Shown here: positions 1 through 12,700 of the stretch, one piece after another
Layout: every line of letters begins with the position of its first letter
Numbering within the stretch: the stretch's first letter is position 1
Source of the DNA: Symbiodinium sp. CCMP2592
Taxonomy: Eukaryota; Sar; Dinophyceae; Suessiales; Symbiodiniaceae
Assembly: GCA_905221615.1 (NCBI GenBank)
Contig: CAJNDT010000990.1
Coordinates: forward strand, 124,001-188,000
DNA length: 64,000 nt
Direction: 5' to 3'
Notes under the pieces: generated by a model
Seen by the model: only the letters and a program-made list of their open reading frames with translations
What the model was told of the DNA's origin: nothing
The model's database searches: none
Made by a program: the position numbers and the translations under genes

Positions 1-2887
1 CTGGACATTATGTGTTTCTTCTCGCCAGTAGGTGAGCCCAACCTTGCAATTGTGCATTGGGCGCACCCTGATAAGTGGTCGCAGGCACTTACAGAAATTG
101 AGCCTATGCTGTCGCGCCTTGCTGATTTGGTTTACCAAGTAGACCTTGAAGTCCAAGAGGCGCCTTCTATGCCAAGCAAGCGTAAACGCTCATTGCTGGA
201 AGCCTGCGCCTGGTGCCGTGAGGTACTTTACCTGGCAGTCGGACACTTCAGCTCGGCAGTTGCTGTTAAGTTCCCTAAGCCTTTCCCCCCCCCTGCCGGT
301 CCCACCCGTAGTTCTGCTGATTGCAAAGAGGACCATGCGAGTATGCTGCTGCGTGAACAAACTGCAAACTTGCAGAGATTCGCCCAGCTTGTGTCAAATG
401 ACCCGTCTCAGGCACAAAGTTTCTTGTCAGGCTTCTTCCGCCGGTCCAAGTTGTTTCGAATTGCTTTGCAAGACCCGTTGACACAAGTGCAAGCGTCATC
501 GCAGCAACGTGCTGAGATCATTAGCCGTGACTTGTTGAGTCGAAGCAATGATTCCTCGTTCGATTACACCCCTGCCCGAAGTTTGTTAGAAGAATCCGTC
601 AAGGAAATCAGGCGGCAGCAAGCTCCTGCATCGGGCGTGGTTGTTCAAAATTTCTGGGTACAACCACCGCTGCACACCACTGCAGACCGAACAGAGCCCT
701 ACAGTATGGTTGAATTAGAAACCTCTTTGCAAAAAGTAGTCAAATCGAAAAAGTCAGTGCATTGTCCCTTGGCTGCGATTAAGGCCGAATGCTCTGCAGG
801 ACGAGAACTATCTCTCACCCTGTGCAATTTGGGCAGGACGTGCGCGATGTCCCCAAAATGCTGGGGTCTTCGCCACGTCTCTCCCATCCGTAAGGCAGGT
901 CCTTCTACCGTCGATAAGGTCAAAAATCTGAGGCCAATCAGTCGAGCCTCTGACCTTTCCTCCCTGCAAGACTCGCTGTGGATGGGACGATGTAAACCGT
1001 TCCTTGATGATTACACAGGCCACATGCAGTTTGGCGGCAAGTTTGACGCAGTAGCCGTTGTCGTAACGCTGGTGCTGCATGCCCAGCTTCGGCAGTACCA
1101 AGGACTCTTGACATACTTGTTGTTTGCGGACCTTAAGTATGCTTTTGACGTAGCAGACTGGAATCTAATGTTGCTCAGCTGCTTTTCGGCGGGGGTAGTA
1201 GGGCAAGAGTGGTTGCTTTTGGACGACTTTTTCCAACAAGACCGTGCTGCTGTCGTCATTAGTGGATTTTTGTCTACGATCCTGAAGGGTGCTGCAGGTA
1301 TCCCACAAGGAAGACGATTCTCAATGCACGCTTTCATGTCGTCAATGCATGTCTTGAGACAAGTAATGGATGCAGTGGCTGCCACATCACGTACAGTTTT
1401 GCCTGACTTCGCTAGGGCAGCAATGGAAGGTTGTTGGACTAGATTCATCCCAGCCCCTCCGCCTGAGGCGCCTCCCTGTTCGGTGGATCCGATGCAGTGT
1501 GCAACTGCCATTAAGCATTTCCTTAACCGTGGTGAAGTTAGTTCTGCCCGTAGTTTAGCGGTTCATGCCCTGGACAGCATGGAGTCTTTTCATGACAGGG
1601 TGCTTTGCATGGAGCTTTTGGGGGTTGAGTCGGTTGGGCCGTTGTTTTTTGTAGATGACGTCTCTGCACCTTATCCAGATGCGCAATCCGTGGAAGCAGT
1701 CTTGAACGAAGGCTTAGGAAAGTATGCACGGTTAGCCAAAGCAGCTTTCAACTTTGGTCCGTCCAAAACAGCCACCATGGCATGCTACGATGCCCCGCCG
1801 GCCGAAGGGCATGTGCCTGTGTATAAGCTTCTTGGAATTGAAATTGACCCTTGGTTCTCTTTTGCTACGCGGTTGGACAAGGTTTGTATCCTAGGACGAA
1901 CTGCCTTTGAAGAATTTTTCCATATGGCGGAGTCCACTGGCCTCTCCATCCCAGTGGAAGCATTAGAAGTGCCGCGTAGAGTCGTAGAGTCGAGCCTGCA
2001 GTGCTTTACGGGGCCGAGTTGTTGGCGCTCGCACCTGGAGCAGAGACAAGATTGAACGAGTTGCAAGCTGCTTGGGCAAGAACCATCCTCGGTGCTCGAC
2101 ATGACCTGCGTAATGTAAGTGCTCGATTAAGTGTCAGAGAACTAGGTTGGCCGCTGCGCCTTGGAACTGCAATGATTTTGAAAACTGTTTTGTTTTTTAA
2201 TAAAATCTTGTTGTTACCTGTTCAGCATCCGGTGAAGACGTTGTTAAGATTGGCCTTGCAATTACCTTGTGAGTCCTGGGCCAGTCGAGCACGTTGATGA
2301 ATGACCCCCGCCTGTCGAGCCCCATTCCTACAATCTTCGAATGGGGTGAAATCCCGGATGGCCTACTGCAGATCGCAGGGCAAGATGCTGCAGTCAGAAA
2401 AAATGCACTACGGCGATACAAAGTGGGAGTTGTTTTGCCGCTGCTCACAGCATTGGACAAGGAAGCATACCTGCAAGCTGCCTCTAAACAGCTCCCAGGC
2501 CTTGATTGCCGCTTTAATCAGCTGGATGACAACCCGGAGAGCCTGGTTCATCAGCTGCTCAGTATAGGCCACAAGACCTCATGGCGCAATGTCAGACTTT
2601 GGTGGCTGATCCGCATCACGGGAAAGTGGCCTGTGCCACTCTTTGCGACGGGCAACTGTGTGACCACACTTCCCCATTGCTGCCGTTGCGGATTAGATGA
2701 GATTGCGTTGAACCACGTGCTGGGCCACACATGTTGTGAAACAGCAGAGGCGTACGAAATGCAAAGCATCTTCAGTGCCCGGCAAACTGCTGACGAACTG
2801 CTCGACAACATCTGCTTCGTGAGTCACAGAGTGGGCCAGCAGCTGAGAGCTGCATATTGGGAGGGCTGTGGTTCAGCTAGCCTCTAG
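1..2887 (+). pseudogene. Degenerate LINE (non-LTR retrotransposon) reverse transcriptase
   Basis: The frame is open from the window edge to about 2,055 and continues in two other frames (about 2,001-2,297 and 2,294-2,887), so two frameshifts break it. The reverse transcriptase core is visible: LRPIS near residue 309, the palm motif FADLKYAFD near 370 with the first catalytic Asp, AAGIPQGRRFS near 425, and FVDD (normally YADD) near 553 with the other two Asp residues, then a GPSKT motif. The third frame has a CxxC...H....C cluster at about 2,680-2,735, like the C-terminal zinc knuckle of many LINEs. The upstream endonuclease lies outside the window. The catalytic residues are present but the frame is not intact, so this copy is probably dead. 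Its 3' end is near 2,890-2,945. Confidence 0.85.
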
Positions 2888-3712
2888 CCTCCATGAAGGA
2901 AGGCTTGAGACATGGGCGCGAGACTTGGCCACTGAGCGACTTGGTGAGTAGAAAAAGAAATATGCCGCATTATGGGATGTGTTCAGATTCACACCCATAC
3001 GAGCAGGCTGCTACGACCTGCAAGGCTTGACCTTGAGGTACCGAGCACCATGCTTGCCTGACCCCTCTAGTTCGTACTGCTGAGGGACAGGCTGGATCGA
3101 ACATTTGAACATTTGAACATTGGGGTTTTGGGGTTCGAGGGCTGGAAGGACGCGGTCAAAGCTTTGAGGGTTCGGACTCCCGAAGGCAGAATTATGGTTC
3201 CCTCCTAACTCCATTCAATAGATATGCCTGCCCTGACTGACGCTCAGGATTCAAAACAGCACCGAGGCACCCCAATAGCAATTGGAATAGGGTGTTGGCT
3301 CTTTTATAGCACATTTGCAAGAAGAAGCCCCAAGGAATGACATGTGCAATAATCCCCAAGGGTGAAAGGTGGGACCCTTAATAAGGACCCCTAGGTATAT
3401 ACCCTTAATATACCCATTATAAAGCCCATTATAGGGCAGGGGTCCCCATTAAGGGTCCCTCCTTTTCACCTTTGAAATAAGCTTCTAGATTAGGCGATCC
3501 GGGGCAGGCTCCCTGTCACCGACCGCTCAAGCGATCCAAAAGGGCAAGCACCCGAACGAAATGCTCACGGATTCAGGGCCTACCTGGACACTACATCTCC
3601 CACCTTTTTAGGGCTCCTGATCATGATTTCCTTGTATAAGCATTTACAAAAGGAGGGGGTTTGGGGTTAATAAAGGTAGGGTAGAGGCAACGCAAGGCAC
3701 TAGCATTCACAC
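2888..3712. other. Non-coding stretch with one palindromic element
   Basis: No convincing exon was found. It holds the LINE 3' flank, a palindromic family D element at 3,357-3,473 and TTTAGGG-like words. The C-terminal exons of the glutamate-cysteine ligase gene, expected downstream of 3,713 on the minus strand, were not found here, so they may lie beyond the LINE, outside the window. Confidence 0.5.
3357..3473. repeat. Palindromic element, family D, copy 1
   Basis: An imperfect inverted repeat with ends near CAAGGGTGAAAGG and CCTTTTCACCTTTG and the internal word GGACCCCTAGGTATA. It has no coding capacity. Two further copies lie at 15,922 and 18,989. Confidence 0.75.
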
Positions 3713-4854
3713 CCGGAACCGAATCTCCTCCACTTTGGACATGGGGATGCGCAGGTCCAACTTCAGATCCAGAATCGCCCGGGACACCAGGATGATGAAG
3801 CCTGGGCTGAAACCCTCAAGACCCTGTAGAAGCAGCTAAAGAACCATGATGAAATCCCGCAAATCTGTAATAACCCGAAGCGTAACCCGAAGCCCTAAAT
3901 GCCCCTCCCCAACCCTGGAGATATGGGGCCTTCAAGCGAACGGCCTGGAGCTGTAGATTTAAACAATAAGCTAGGGGCGTTTGTTTGAGAAAAGGCTTCC
4001 TAGTCATGAAGGGCGCCTCAGGGAATAGTCTTGTCAATTCTTCCGGCTCGTACAACCTGTAATTAAGCCTTCACAATCGAAATAATTCATCAATTTTAAT
4101 CGAAATAATTCATCAATTTTAATCGAAATAATTCATCACTTTTGACATTGTACTTATAACGAAGGCCTGAGGACTAGTATTACAAATCCCTTGCCCCCCC
4201 CCCACTCTACGGTACCTGCCCACAAGAGGCTGATGAAGGCGGCGTTCTCGAAGTCGGTCATCTGCAACTCCATGGACCGAAACTCCACGCGCCAGCCTCG
4301 CAGCCGGCTCTTTGCATGGGTTCGGAACATGAGAGTTTCCGAAAATAGGGGACCCTAATATACTACCCTAAACACTAGGATCCTTATTTTTAATAAGGAC
4401 CCCAAAATAGGGTACCCCTAATTTTCGGAAACTCCGACATTGGGAGGGGGAGGGGGGTATTAAGGGTTCAGGGCAGTTCAGGGTTTGAGGGATCCTTGCT
4501 TAGGCTTAAGGGTCTTTCAAAGGTGGTTGTGGCATGGGGCTTTTATGTAGATGTTGGCTGCTGTCGGATTTGGTAGAGGGGCTTTGGCGGGCTTAGGGTT
4601 CACCCGAAATCTTTGTCGAGCCCTAAACCCCGCTGCCCCTGCTTTCTGAGCTTCAGCAATCATCCAAGCAGCCGATGTGGTCGGCCTCTTCGTTGCTCAG
4701 CTGCCCCTGCAGCATTGGAGTTACTGTACGTAGGGAACCTGAAGGTTGACCCTTTTGGCACTTTGGGTATGTGTATCTATATGTGTGTATATATATATAT
4801 ATGTATATGGAGATGTATGCATACATGTATATATATATATATATATATGTAATA

Positions 4855-4900
<46 letters not shown>

Positions 4901-7593
4901 AACAAGAGCCGCCGAAAAAACATAACCACGAACAAATTTGAGCAACGGGGCAAAGTAAAACCTAGATTGCACCCTTATAACCACGCCAGCAGATATTGAG
5001 ATCTGAGCGATGAATAGCCACAACCCCTTCTAGTCCCTCCTGTTACACTTCTTGCCAGAGTACACCACCCAAACCCTCTTCGTCAGTCAGGTCCCAGAAA
5101 AGACATCAGCAAACTAGCCGCCACTGTGCTTGGATGCCGAGAACCTCACCAACTTCCGGAAGACCCTGAACCCTCGAAGAGCTCGCAATCCCGACACCCT
5201 AAATTCCTAGACTGAGACCCTCAAACCAAAATCCAAATCTCGGAAAACCCAAACCACCACCACTGAAACCGAACGCAAAACCTGACCAACAGAGCTGAAC
5301 CTGCAAAGTCCAAGCCCGCAAAACCTGGCTCCCGGCAAAACCCACATCCCCTTTCGAGCGGCAGAAGACCTAATACAGGGGTCTTAGCAATTTGAATAGG
5401 GTTTTGGGGGCCCATTAATTACTTACACGATGATTATATCAAGAAACACCCCCGCCCTGAAAAAAAAAAATGTATAGGTAATTACTTAGGGCCCAAAGAT
5501 ATCTAGAGGGAGCTTCAAACTCGGGACGCCAGCATAGACCCTAAATCACAGGATCTCGTTTGTGTGGATGCCTACATAATAAAGCACTCCATGTCGTCTG
5601 CAAGAAACAGGTACCTATGCTCAAGTGAGAGAGCTTGTGACTGCGATTCATATTGGGGGTTGAGGGATTCGGGTTCGAGCAGGCATAGAATCAGAAGAGC
5701 CCAGGGCTTAGGGTTTGCAGAGCCAAACAGAAGGAAGATTCGTCAAGGAGAGCGGCGAAAAATCGAAAAGTGCCTCTAGTGGGCCAACTGGCGCCGAACA
5801 TCTTGGACCTGGTGTAGTGTAAGGCCCCCCTCAAACGACGTGAAAGGAGACAGGGTAAGTCATTGCTGCACTGAAAGCTTGTGCGAGACCACGCAGTGTA
5901 CAGTATTCGTAGGCTTCGATTGTAGTGTGCTTACACAGAAAATCCCAAACTTATGAACTCAGGAAAATCATGATTTTACGGAACCTTCCTCCGCATAACC
6001 CAGCAAGTACGGCCTTGTGGGGAGGAGGAGGCTTCCAGCGGAGGGACTGCCAGTTGGTGGACTGGAGATTCTCCCAGTGGTCAATGTCACCTGAAAATGC
6101 TGGAGTGCGATCTGGGAGTTGTGGGGTGACTTCGTGAGGACCGACATAGCTAATGCTAATAATTCCATAGGACCAGCATGATGCGCAAGATCATGTTGAT
6201 GCTCGCTTGGGCTTTGGTTTCGGGGACTTGAAGGCCTGGGATTTTGGAAGCACCAGCATAGCCGCTAAACAACACACTGCCTCAGCCCCTAATATGGGGC
6301 CTCAATAACTAGAATTGGGTTTTCGGGCCCATGATACCATATTTATAAAAGGGACCCCCCACCAAATAGCATTGGTAACTATTTAGACCCTATATCATAG
6401 TACTCTGACGGTATCCTTACAGACCCTTTAAGGATCCCTTGAAAGGAACCCCCCCAAAAATAGTATTGGTAATTATTTTGGCCCCAAGCGCCAAAGCGCA
6501 ACCCATCCAAAAGAAGGCAAGCCGTAGTTCGGCCCTCGTAAAGCAGTGGATGCAGCCGGGCGACGGCTGTCATCCAGCTCCACACGGTCCGCAAAGATCA
6601 CCTTATGATGGGGGTATTCAAAGCTATAATAGGGCTTCTTTACATGGCGCCTTTTAACGGGTTCTATAAGGATGTCTATAAGGGTTGAAGGATTTAGGCA
6701 TATCCGCCGGTGGGCTGTGAAAAAATCGCCACTAGCCTAGGGACCTAGGGATCTTAGAAGAAGGCCTCAATCTGAGCAGCTTCTGGCTTTTAGGCCTTTC
6801 GGGTTTGGGGTTTAAAGTTCAGGAGCTGAAGGGTTCGGGGCTTAGTCTACACGAGCTGAAGAAGTTAGGGCTTACTCTAAAGATTCCAAAAAATATCGCT
6901 GGGGCCCAAGCCCAGCGGCCTGCGTTCGATATGATTCTGGGGACGTTTTTCGCGGAATAATCTTGGTAAATATGCTTCTATAGGAGGCCCTCCCACATGA
7001 CCAGAACTTCACCATAACTAGAAGCCGTCTCTTAACCTGCTGACGGTGCTTTAGGGTTTCGGACCCTATCCAGCCAACACAGCCCCATTTAGGGTTTAGG
7101 GTTGACTATACTGAACTTGGAACCCTCGCAAGAATTACCATTTTAGCAGTTTTTTAGGGATTATAAAAACCAAAGTTAAAAATTATCTCTAAGTAACCCT
7201 AAGTTGAGGGCCCCGAAAGACCAAACTCTCCTTTCTGCGCAGCGGCGAGCGGATCCCGCGCGAAGAGATGGGCAATGTGCTTTGCGAGGACCTTCGCATG
7301 AAGATGATGAGGTTTGGGTTTGGGGGTGCTTTGGGGAAGATCACGAAGATGGTTGGGGCGTTGGGGATAGGGTGTAGGGTTTTAGGGTTTAGGGTTGGGG
7401 ATTGGTGGTTTGATTTGGATTGGGGTTTTGGGGGCTAGGGCACATGCTAAATGACTCCAGGCGGGACTGTTTACCTCTTACATGGAGGTCACGGGAATCA
7501 AGTCAAGTCAAAGGTCACGGAAATCGAAGAAGCATTCGACGCACCCACATCTATCTTATGTGTAGCCCTATTCTAGACTCTCTACGAATGTTC

Positions 7594-7629
<36 letters not shown>

Positions 7630-8348
7630 GGACGTAACTTCTTAAACAGATCGATAGATGGATAGATCAGTGTAGGATTTGATTAGATTAGGTTAGATTA
7701 GACGAGACTAGATTAGATTGCATTAAGTTTGATTTGATAGATAGATGGATATGCAGATAGGTAGATAGACTAGACAGATAGACAGATGGATACCTCTGGC
7801 GACGACTGACTGGAACCGAGATTCTCAAGGTTTGCAGGGCTTCGCGGGAGGATCCACAAAGTAGATCCCTTAACGGGGGTTCCTATAAACTACCCCTAGT
7901 AGTATAGGGCCCCAAACTAGGGGATCGAAAAAGTGTACACTTTCAGTTTTATAGTGGCTAATATCATCCCCAAAAGCGTGAAGTGTATCCACTCAGCTAC
8001 TAAGACGTTCAGAGCAGGGCTCAAGCACCAGGGTTGAGGAAGTATGTCTTCGGCGACTGCCAGGGCGGCGAGACGAGCATTATGCATGAACTTTGCTGCC
8101 TTCTAGGGTTACAGATAACAAAACCTATCAGAGTCGACCTTCCACCAATCTCTGCCTGCTCAAGTCTTCCAGCCGAAAGCTAGTCGAACCTAATCCTTAA
8201 ACCCTAAACCGTCGATCCTAAGCTCCATGCAACCTTGAGCCTCCTTAGACCCTAAACTTGAAGCCGCCAGCTCCGAGGCCCAGAAAACCCTCACCTCGTC
8301 GACACCAGCGTCGCGAAGCTGGTCCAAGTGACCTCCAAGGTGTGGAAG
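3713..8348 (-). CDS. Glutamate-cysteine ligase catalytic subunit, 3' exons in window
   Basis: Six minus-strand exons match the C-terminal half of eukaryotic glutamate-cysteine ligase, the enzyme joining glutamate and cysteine in the first step of glutathione synthesis. In coding order: 8,348-8,295 ([11 protein letters not shown]), 7,291-7,247 ([15 protein letters not shown]), 6,601-6,557 ([15 protein letters not shown]), 4,706-about 4,666 (SNEEADHI), about 4,310-4,216 ([20 protein letters not shown]) and 3,801-3,713 ([16 protein letters not shown]...SKVEE). The first three are 54, 45 and 45 nt and start and end on whole codons. The join 4,216/3,801 restores the frame (LLWA-GFIIL). Donors at 7,247 and 6,557 are GC, those at 8,295, 4,216 and 3,713 are GT. 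GWRVEFR...TDFENAA is the most diagnostic stretch. The exon between 4,666 and 4,310 and the C-terminal exons were not found. Confidence 0.88.
4333..4433. repeat. Palindromic element, family C, copy 1
   Basis: Inverted repeat with ends GAGTTTCCGAAAATAGGGG and TTTTCGGAAACTCC and a central GGATCCTTATT. It lies about 20 bases from the glutamate-cysteine ligase exon at 4,216-4,310, making up that end of the intron. Confidence 0.8.
4785..4900. repeat. (TA)n and degenerate TATG/TACA microsatellite
   Basis: Alternating TA runs interrupted by GTATATGG and ACATAT words. Repetitive reading frames here (poly Tyr-Ile) are artefacts. Confidence 0.95.
5375..5502. repeat. Palindromic element, family E, copy 1
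   Basis: Element with GGGGTCTTAGCAATTTGAATAG at one end and TAGGTAATTACTTAGGGCC at the other. Diverged relatives are at 6,295, 10,078, 13,470, 18,044, 32,778 and 33,522. Confidence 0.6.
6295..6486. repeat. Palindromic element, family E, copy 2 and partial copy
   Basis: A family E copy (6,295-6,390, GGGGCCTCAATAACTAGAATT to ATTGGTAACTATTTAGACCC) is followed by a second right-hand end (6,447-6,486, GGAACCCCCCCAAAAATAG to TTATTTTGGCCCC). Confidence 0.6.
7596..7790. repeat. (AT)n tract and GATA-type degenerate simple repeat
   Basis: An AT dinucleotide run at 7,596-7,626 is followed by GATAGATGGATAGAT and GATTAGATTAGG words to about 7,790, in an intron of the glutamate-cysteine ligase gene. Confidence 0.85.
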
Positions 8349-9659
8349 CTCTTCAGGTGTGGGCTTGGGGTTTAGGATTCAGGGTTTGGGGTTTGAGGAT
8401 GTTACACTGTTACACGTTCAACCGTTGCTGCGCTGTCACCGTCATGAACGCAATGGTAGTCACGGTCGCCTCTTCATTTTCATCATCACAATGTTCCTTG
8501 TGTCTAGTCGCCTCAGCCCCCAACGCAAATCCTAACCCTGAACCTTACATCCTAAATCCTAAACTAAACCCCAAGCCCTACAATTCGTAGCTATGCCACT
8601 ATGCTTGGAATACAGGTGGTGGATGCGGTGGAAGCTACTTTGGACTCCTGTCTCGACATAGGAACCCGAGGTTCCAATGGCGAGTATGCGCAACACGGAG
8701 GGCATGCATGTGGTTGAACAATGCTGGGTTCGACACATCGTACAGACCATGTGCATGTTTGGAAATCTCGGCACCAACACTGGCCATAACGTACAAGTGC
8801 CAGCAGCAAGCAACCATAATACTTCCCAAGTCCAGGGCGGCGAAACGGCCAGAACCACAAGGACTCATGTCAAGGTTCTGCCGTATAACGCTTTAGGCTT
8901 TAGTTTAGGGTTCAGAGCCTGCAACACTATCAACCTGAGGCCCATAAACCACCCAAGTCGCGAAACGCAACTCCAGACACATCCCACCTTTGGAAAGCCG
9001 AATCCTTCAAACCAAGGTTCTTTAGGATTTAAGGCTAAGTTTAAGGTTTAGGGCTTGTAGGGACTATAGGGTTTAGTGTGTTCCATCACTGAACTCCTGA
9101 ATACCGAGTGAGACCCAGCCATAAGTCCTGAGGACGAGCCACTAAACCCCAATCCCTGCAATCCCTGAATTTCAAACCACAGAAACCCTAAACCCTAAAC
9201 CGCTCGGTGGCTCTGTTCTAGACCAGAGCCTTTCAAAAACCCGTTGTGTGAAACCCTATACCGTGTCAAACTCTCTTCACCAAAACTGAAACCCTAAACC
9301 CTGAACCCAGTAAAATCCCAATGTCCGCCTGCTTCGAAGACCATGGGAAGGTCGTTAAACTGTGCGGAGTCCTTTCATAGGGCCGCCGCTCAAATTTTGG
9401 CGACCGCAGTGTCCAACCTAGCATCTACAGTCCCCAACCCAACAGACCTAAATCAAAATAGAAAGGCCTGCCTAACTAGACCAGGGCTCTAACTCAAAAA
9501 CCCTCGAACATGTGAATAACCCTGAGTCCTCAAACTCCGAGTCTAGCAGCACGAAGCAGATAGGGTTTACGGCTGAGGCTTGAGGTCTAGGGCTTGAGAG
9601 CTCGGGTGTAAGGGTTAAAGCTAAGGGTTTCGGGTTCAGGCTTCGGGCCAATTGGGCTC

Positions 9660-9742
9660 CACGGTTTAGGGTTTAGGGTTTAGGGTATAGGGTTTAGGGT
9701 TTAGGGTATAGGGTTTAGGGTTTAGGGCTTAGGGTCTAGGGT
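9660..9742. repeat. Interstitial TTTAGGG block
   Basis: About eleven TTTAGGG units, some as TATAGGG or TTAGGGC. The block directly adjoins the 3' end of the exon at 9,744-9,804, so telomere-type repeat lies at a splice donor. Shorter runs of the same heptamer occur throughout 3-38 kb and 60.6-64 kb. Confidence 0.9.
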
Positions 9743-9743
9743 C

Positions 9744-12700
9744 CTCGCTGATGTAACAGTCCACGCTATCATACCGAGACTTGCGCAAGGGTGTCGTACT
9801 TGACCTTGGCAGCCACCACGCGAGGGTTGCGTAAATGCAGGTTTTCATGGTTTAGAGTTTCAGGGTCTGATGGCCAACAGTTTCGGGGTTTGGGCTTTAG
9901 CGCTGAGGTGGCAGATTCGGTATTCTCGAAGTTAGTATGTTTGTCTCGTGGGTTCCCACAAATATCCTGCTTTTTGGGGTTTGTAATGTCGTGCTCCGTT
10001 CACGTGTTGAAACTCTCACATTTTCACCACTGCATGATCGACAGCATCTCAAGCGTTTAGGGTTTCCGGTCTCGTATAGGGGCCTTGATAAATTGAATAA
10101 TTCTGCACTAGAAATATAATAAGGAACCCCCCCAACCAGAAAATGTATTGGTAATTATTATATGGCCCCGAGATATTAGTAAGTTTCATGGGCTCCAAAC
10201 CCTAAACCCTACTTGGAGGTTCATGGGTAGTTATAAGTAGGGTTATAAGCCGTATAGTTACCCTACACATAACCCTACTTATAACTACCCATGAACCTCC
10301 AAGTAGACCCTAAACCCCTATAGATCCCTGTAAAGGGACCCTTAAACGAACCCTTATGTAAACCTAATACTAAGGCTCGCACCCAGCGAGGCGCTCGTCG
10401 CCGGCGCTACTGCCAGCGCTGCGCTCCGCGGGCGTGCGGTCGTCGACAGATCTGTCAAGGAGGACATTAGGGAGTGTCCGAAGATTAGGGGTACCTTTTT
10501 TGGGGGTCCTTGTAATAAGGATCCTACTATTTAGGGTATTATATTAAGGTCCCCTATATTCGGAAACTCCTATTAGGGGAGTTTGGGGTTTCGGGTATGT
10601 GGCGTGATCTGTTTCGACTCCGAGGTTTTTAGAATTAGGCTTCGGGGTTTCAGCGATTTAGGGTTTAGGGGTTGCGGTGGGGACTATTGTGTGATTTGGG
10701 GCTAGCAGTAAGGTGATGCCACGGCTGGGGGGAAAACGCTCGAGCTTTTGTCTCCGATAAGTTAGAAGGGGCCCCCACCCTGTAATAGTGGTATAATAGG
10801 AATATAATCGGCCCCTAATGTAATCCTTATAGTCACTATTACAGGGTGGGGGCAGCTTCTAACCGATAAGTTCGGATTTGGGGCCGGTGTATGGCATCTC
10901 AAGGCTTCAAGGGTCTACGTGTTTGGGCTTGAGGTTTTAAGTTGAGATCCCAATACCCCTTAATTACGGAATATACCTTAAATTAGAATATTGAACCTCC
11001 AAGAGTTAAGCTACAATCCTTAATCAAGGGGTATTGGGATCTCTGAGTAGGGTTGGTTGAATCCGCGGCCAGGGAGCTGAGCGATTTGGCCCCAGCGCAC
11101 ATCGTCATCGCCTCGCATTGCTAGACCGAGGGCAGGGGCGGAGAAAGAAGAGGTATAACGGCTACTGGAAACCACCAAAAGCCTACTATACATAGGGTTC
11201 CTTATTGTGATTTCCGCAAAACTCTTCAGAACAATCGGGTTGTTTGGAGGTTCAGGAGAGGTTTAGCGTTTAGGGCTCATGGGATTCTGTGTTTGAGTGA
11301 TGTAGAGGTCTGACTGATTAGTACTATAGTCATGGTACTCGTAACACTCCGGTTCGTCCCCATACAACTATACTCTGGTATACCCCAATTACCCATTCTC
11401 GGCCATCGCCGATCAAGGGGCCTTAACAATTAGAACAGAGCTGTGCGGTGGATTGTCCAAATTGTAGTGGCTCGAAAGGAGCCGTAACCCCCCAAGCCCT
11501 AAACCCTAAACCGCCGCCCCCCCCCCCCCCCCCAAAAAAAAAAAAAAAAAAACATCACCCAAGCCCCAGCGTCCAAGTGACAAATCCAGCCGCGAAGGAA
11601 GGGCGTGGCAGCTGTCAACGCCAGAAGCACCGGAGTCAGAGGGGCCAACCTCGGGTCCAGAGAGCCCCGTATCCCTTAATTAAGGAATACCTAGGGTTCC
11701 TTTAAGGGATCTATAGGGTTTAGGGTTTAGGGGGCTCCAATGCCCCCTAATTAAGGAATACACCTTAAATATCCTTAAATTATTAGGGGCTTCATATTTT
11801 GATTCAAGCTACATTCCCTAGTTAAGGGATATCAAATTGGGCTCTCTGGGGAATTAGGCGGTTTATGTGTCACTATGTGGGTCGAGGGTTTTTCGGGCTC
11901 ACGGATTTTAGGCTTTCATATAAGGGCTTCACAGGCGGTTGGTATGGGTTTACTACGATCAAGTCACGGCCATGGTGTATTATTTCGACTTGGCCTTCAT
12001 AATAATAATTGGAGTGAGGAATTACCAGTTGTTCGAGCTGTCTATGCTGAAGTCTGAGTTCAGGGATTTAGGACCAGTTACGGCCCCGAGTCCTAAACCC
12101 TAAACCCGAAATGCTGAAGCCAAGTGAAAAGCCTGATAGAGCCCCCCCAAACCCTAAACCCTAAACGCTAAGCCCCATCTTAGAAGAAACAAAATACCAA
12201 AAACCACAGAAACCGCGTAGAGCCCAAACTCTGACTCTCAACATCCAAGGTGCTGGTCATAGAGGCGCCTTGACTCCTCGATGCTGGATGCTTGCATGGT
12301 GACCTCGCTCTTCTTCAGGGTGGGGGTTTACAGGGCTTGAGGGCTTCGGGGTGTAGGGTTTGAGTGTTGAGCTTGTTTTTCAAACATTCCCAAAGAGGAA
12401 AAGGGTTAAGGGCCAAGGGAGGCTTCTTCAATTAAAGTAACCAATGTAAGGTGCTTTCCTTGCTTCGGGGTTCAGGGCCAAGTTCTTTTTGCTAAGTGCG
12501 CGGGCTTCCGGCCTGGGTACCGGAACCTTCAGGCTATGCGAAGAGAGCTGTTGGCCGACAAGGTGTACCAAAGATAGAACCTCAGTAGTTGGGCCCTTCT
12601 AGGTTTACCGAAGATATAATAACCTCAGTATGACGAAGCACCCAGATCTGAAAAGCCCGGAAGTCCACAGCGAGGAGGCTGCATGCTTGGATTCGCTATC

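Noticed and set aside
4653-5023. Tyr/Ile-rich reading frames
   Set aside because: They arise from the TA microsatellite.
8269-8345. A plus-strand exon ([20 protein letters not shown])
   Set aside because: The minus strand of the same block gives the glutamate-cysteine ligase exon [11 protein letters not shown] with a good GTGAGG donor and fits the colinear series.
9660-9742. A true chromosome end or subtelomere
   Set aside because: The TTTAGGG block is short, internal to a gene and one of many in both orientations.
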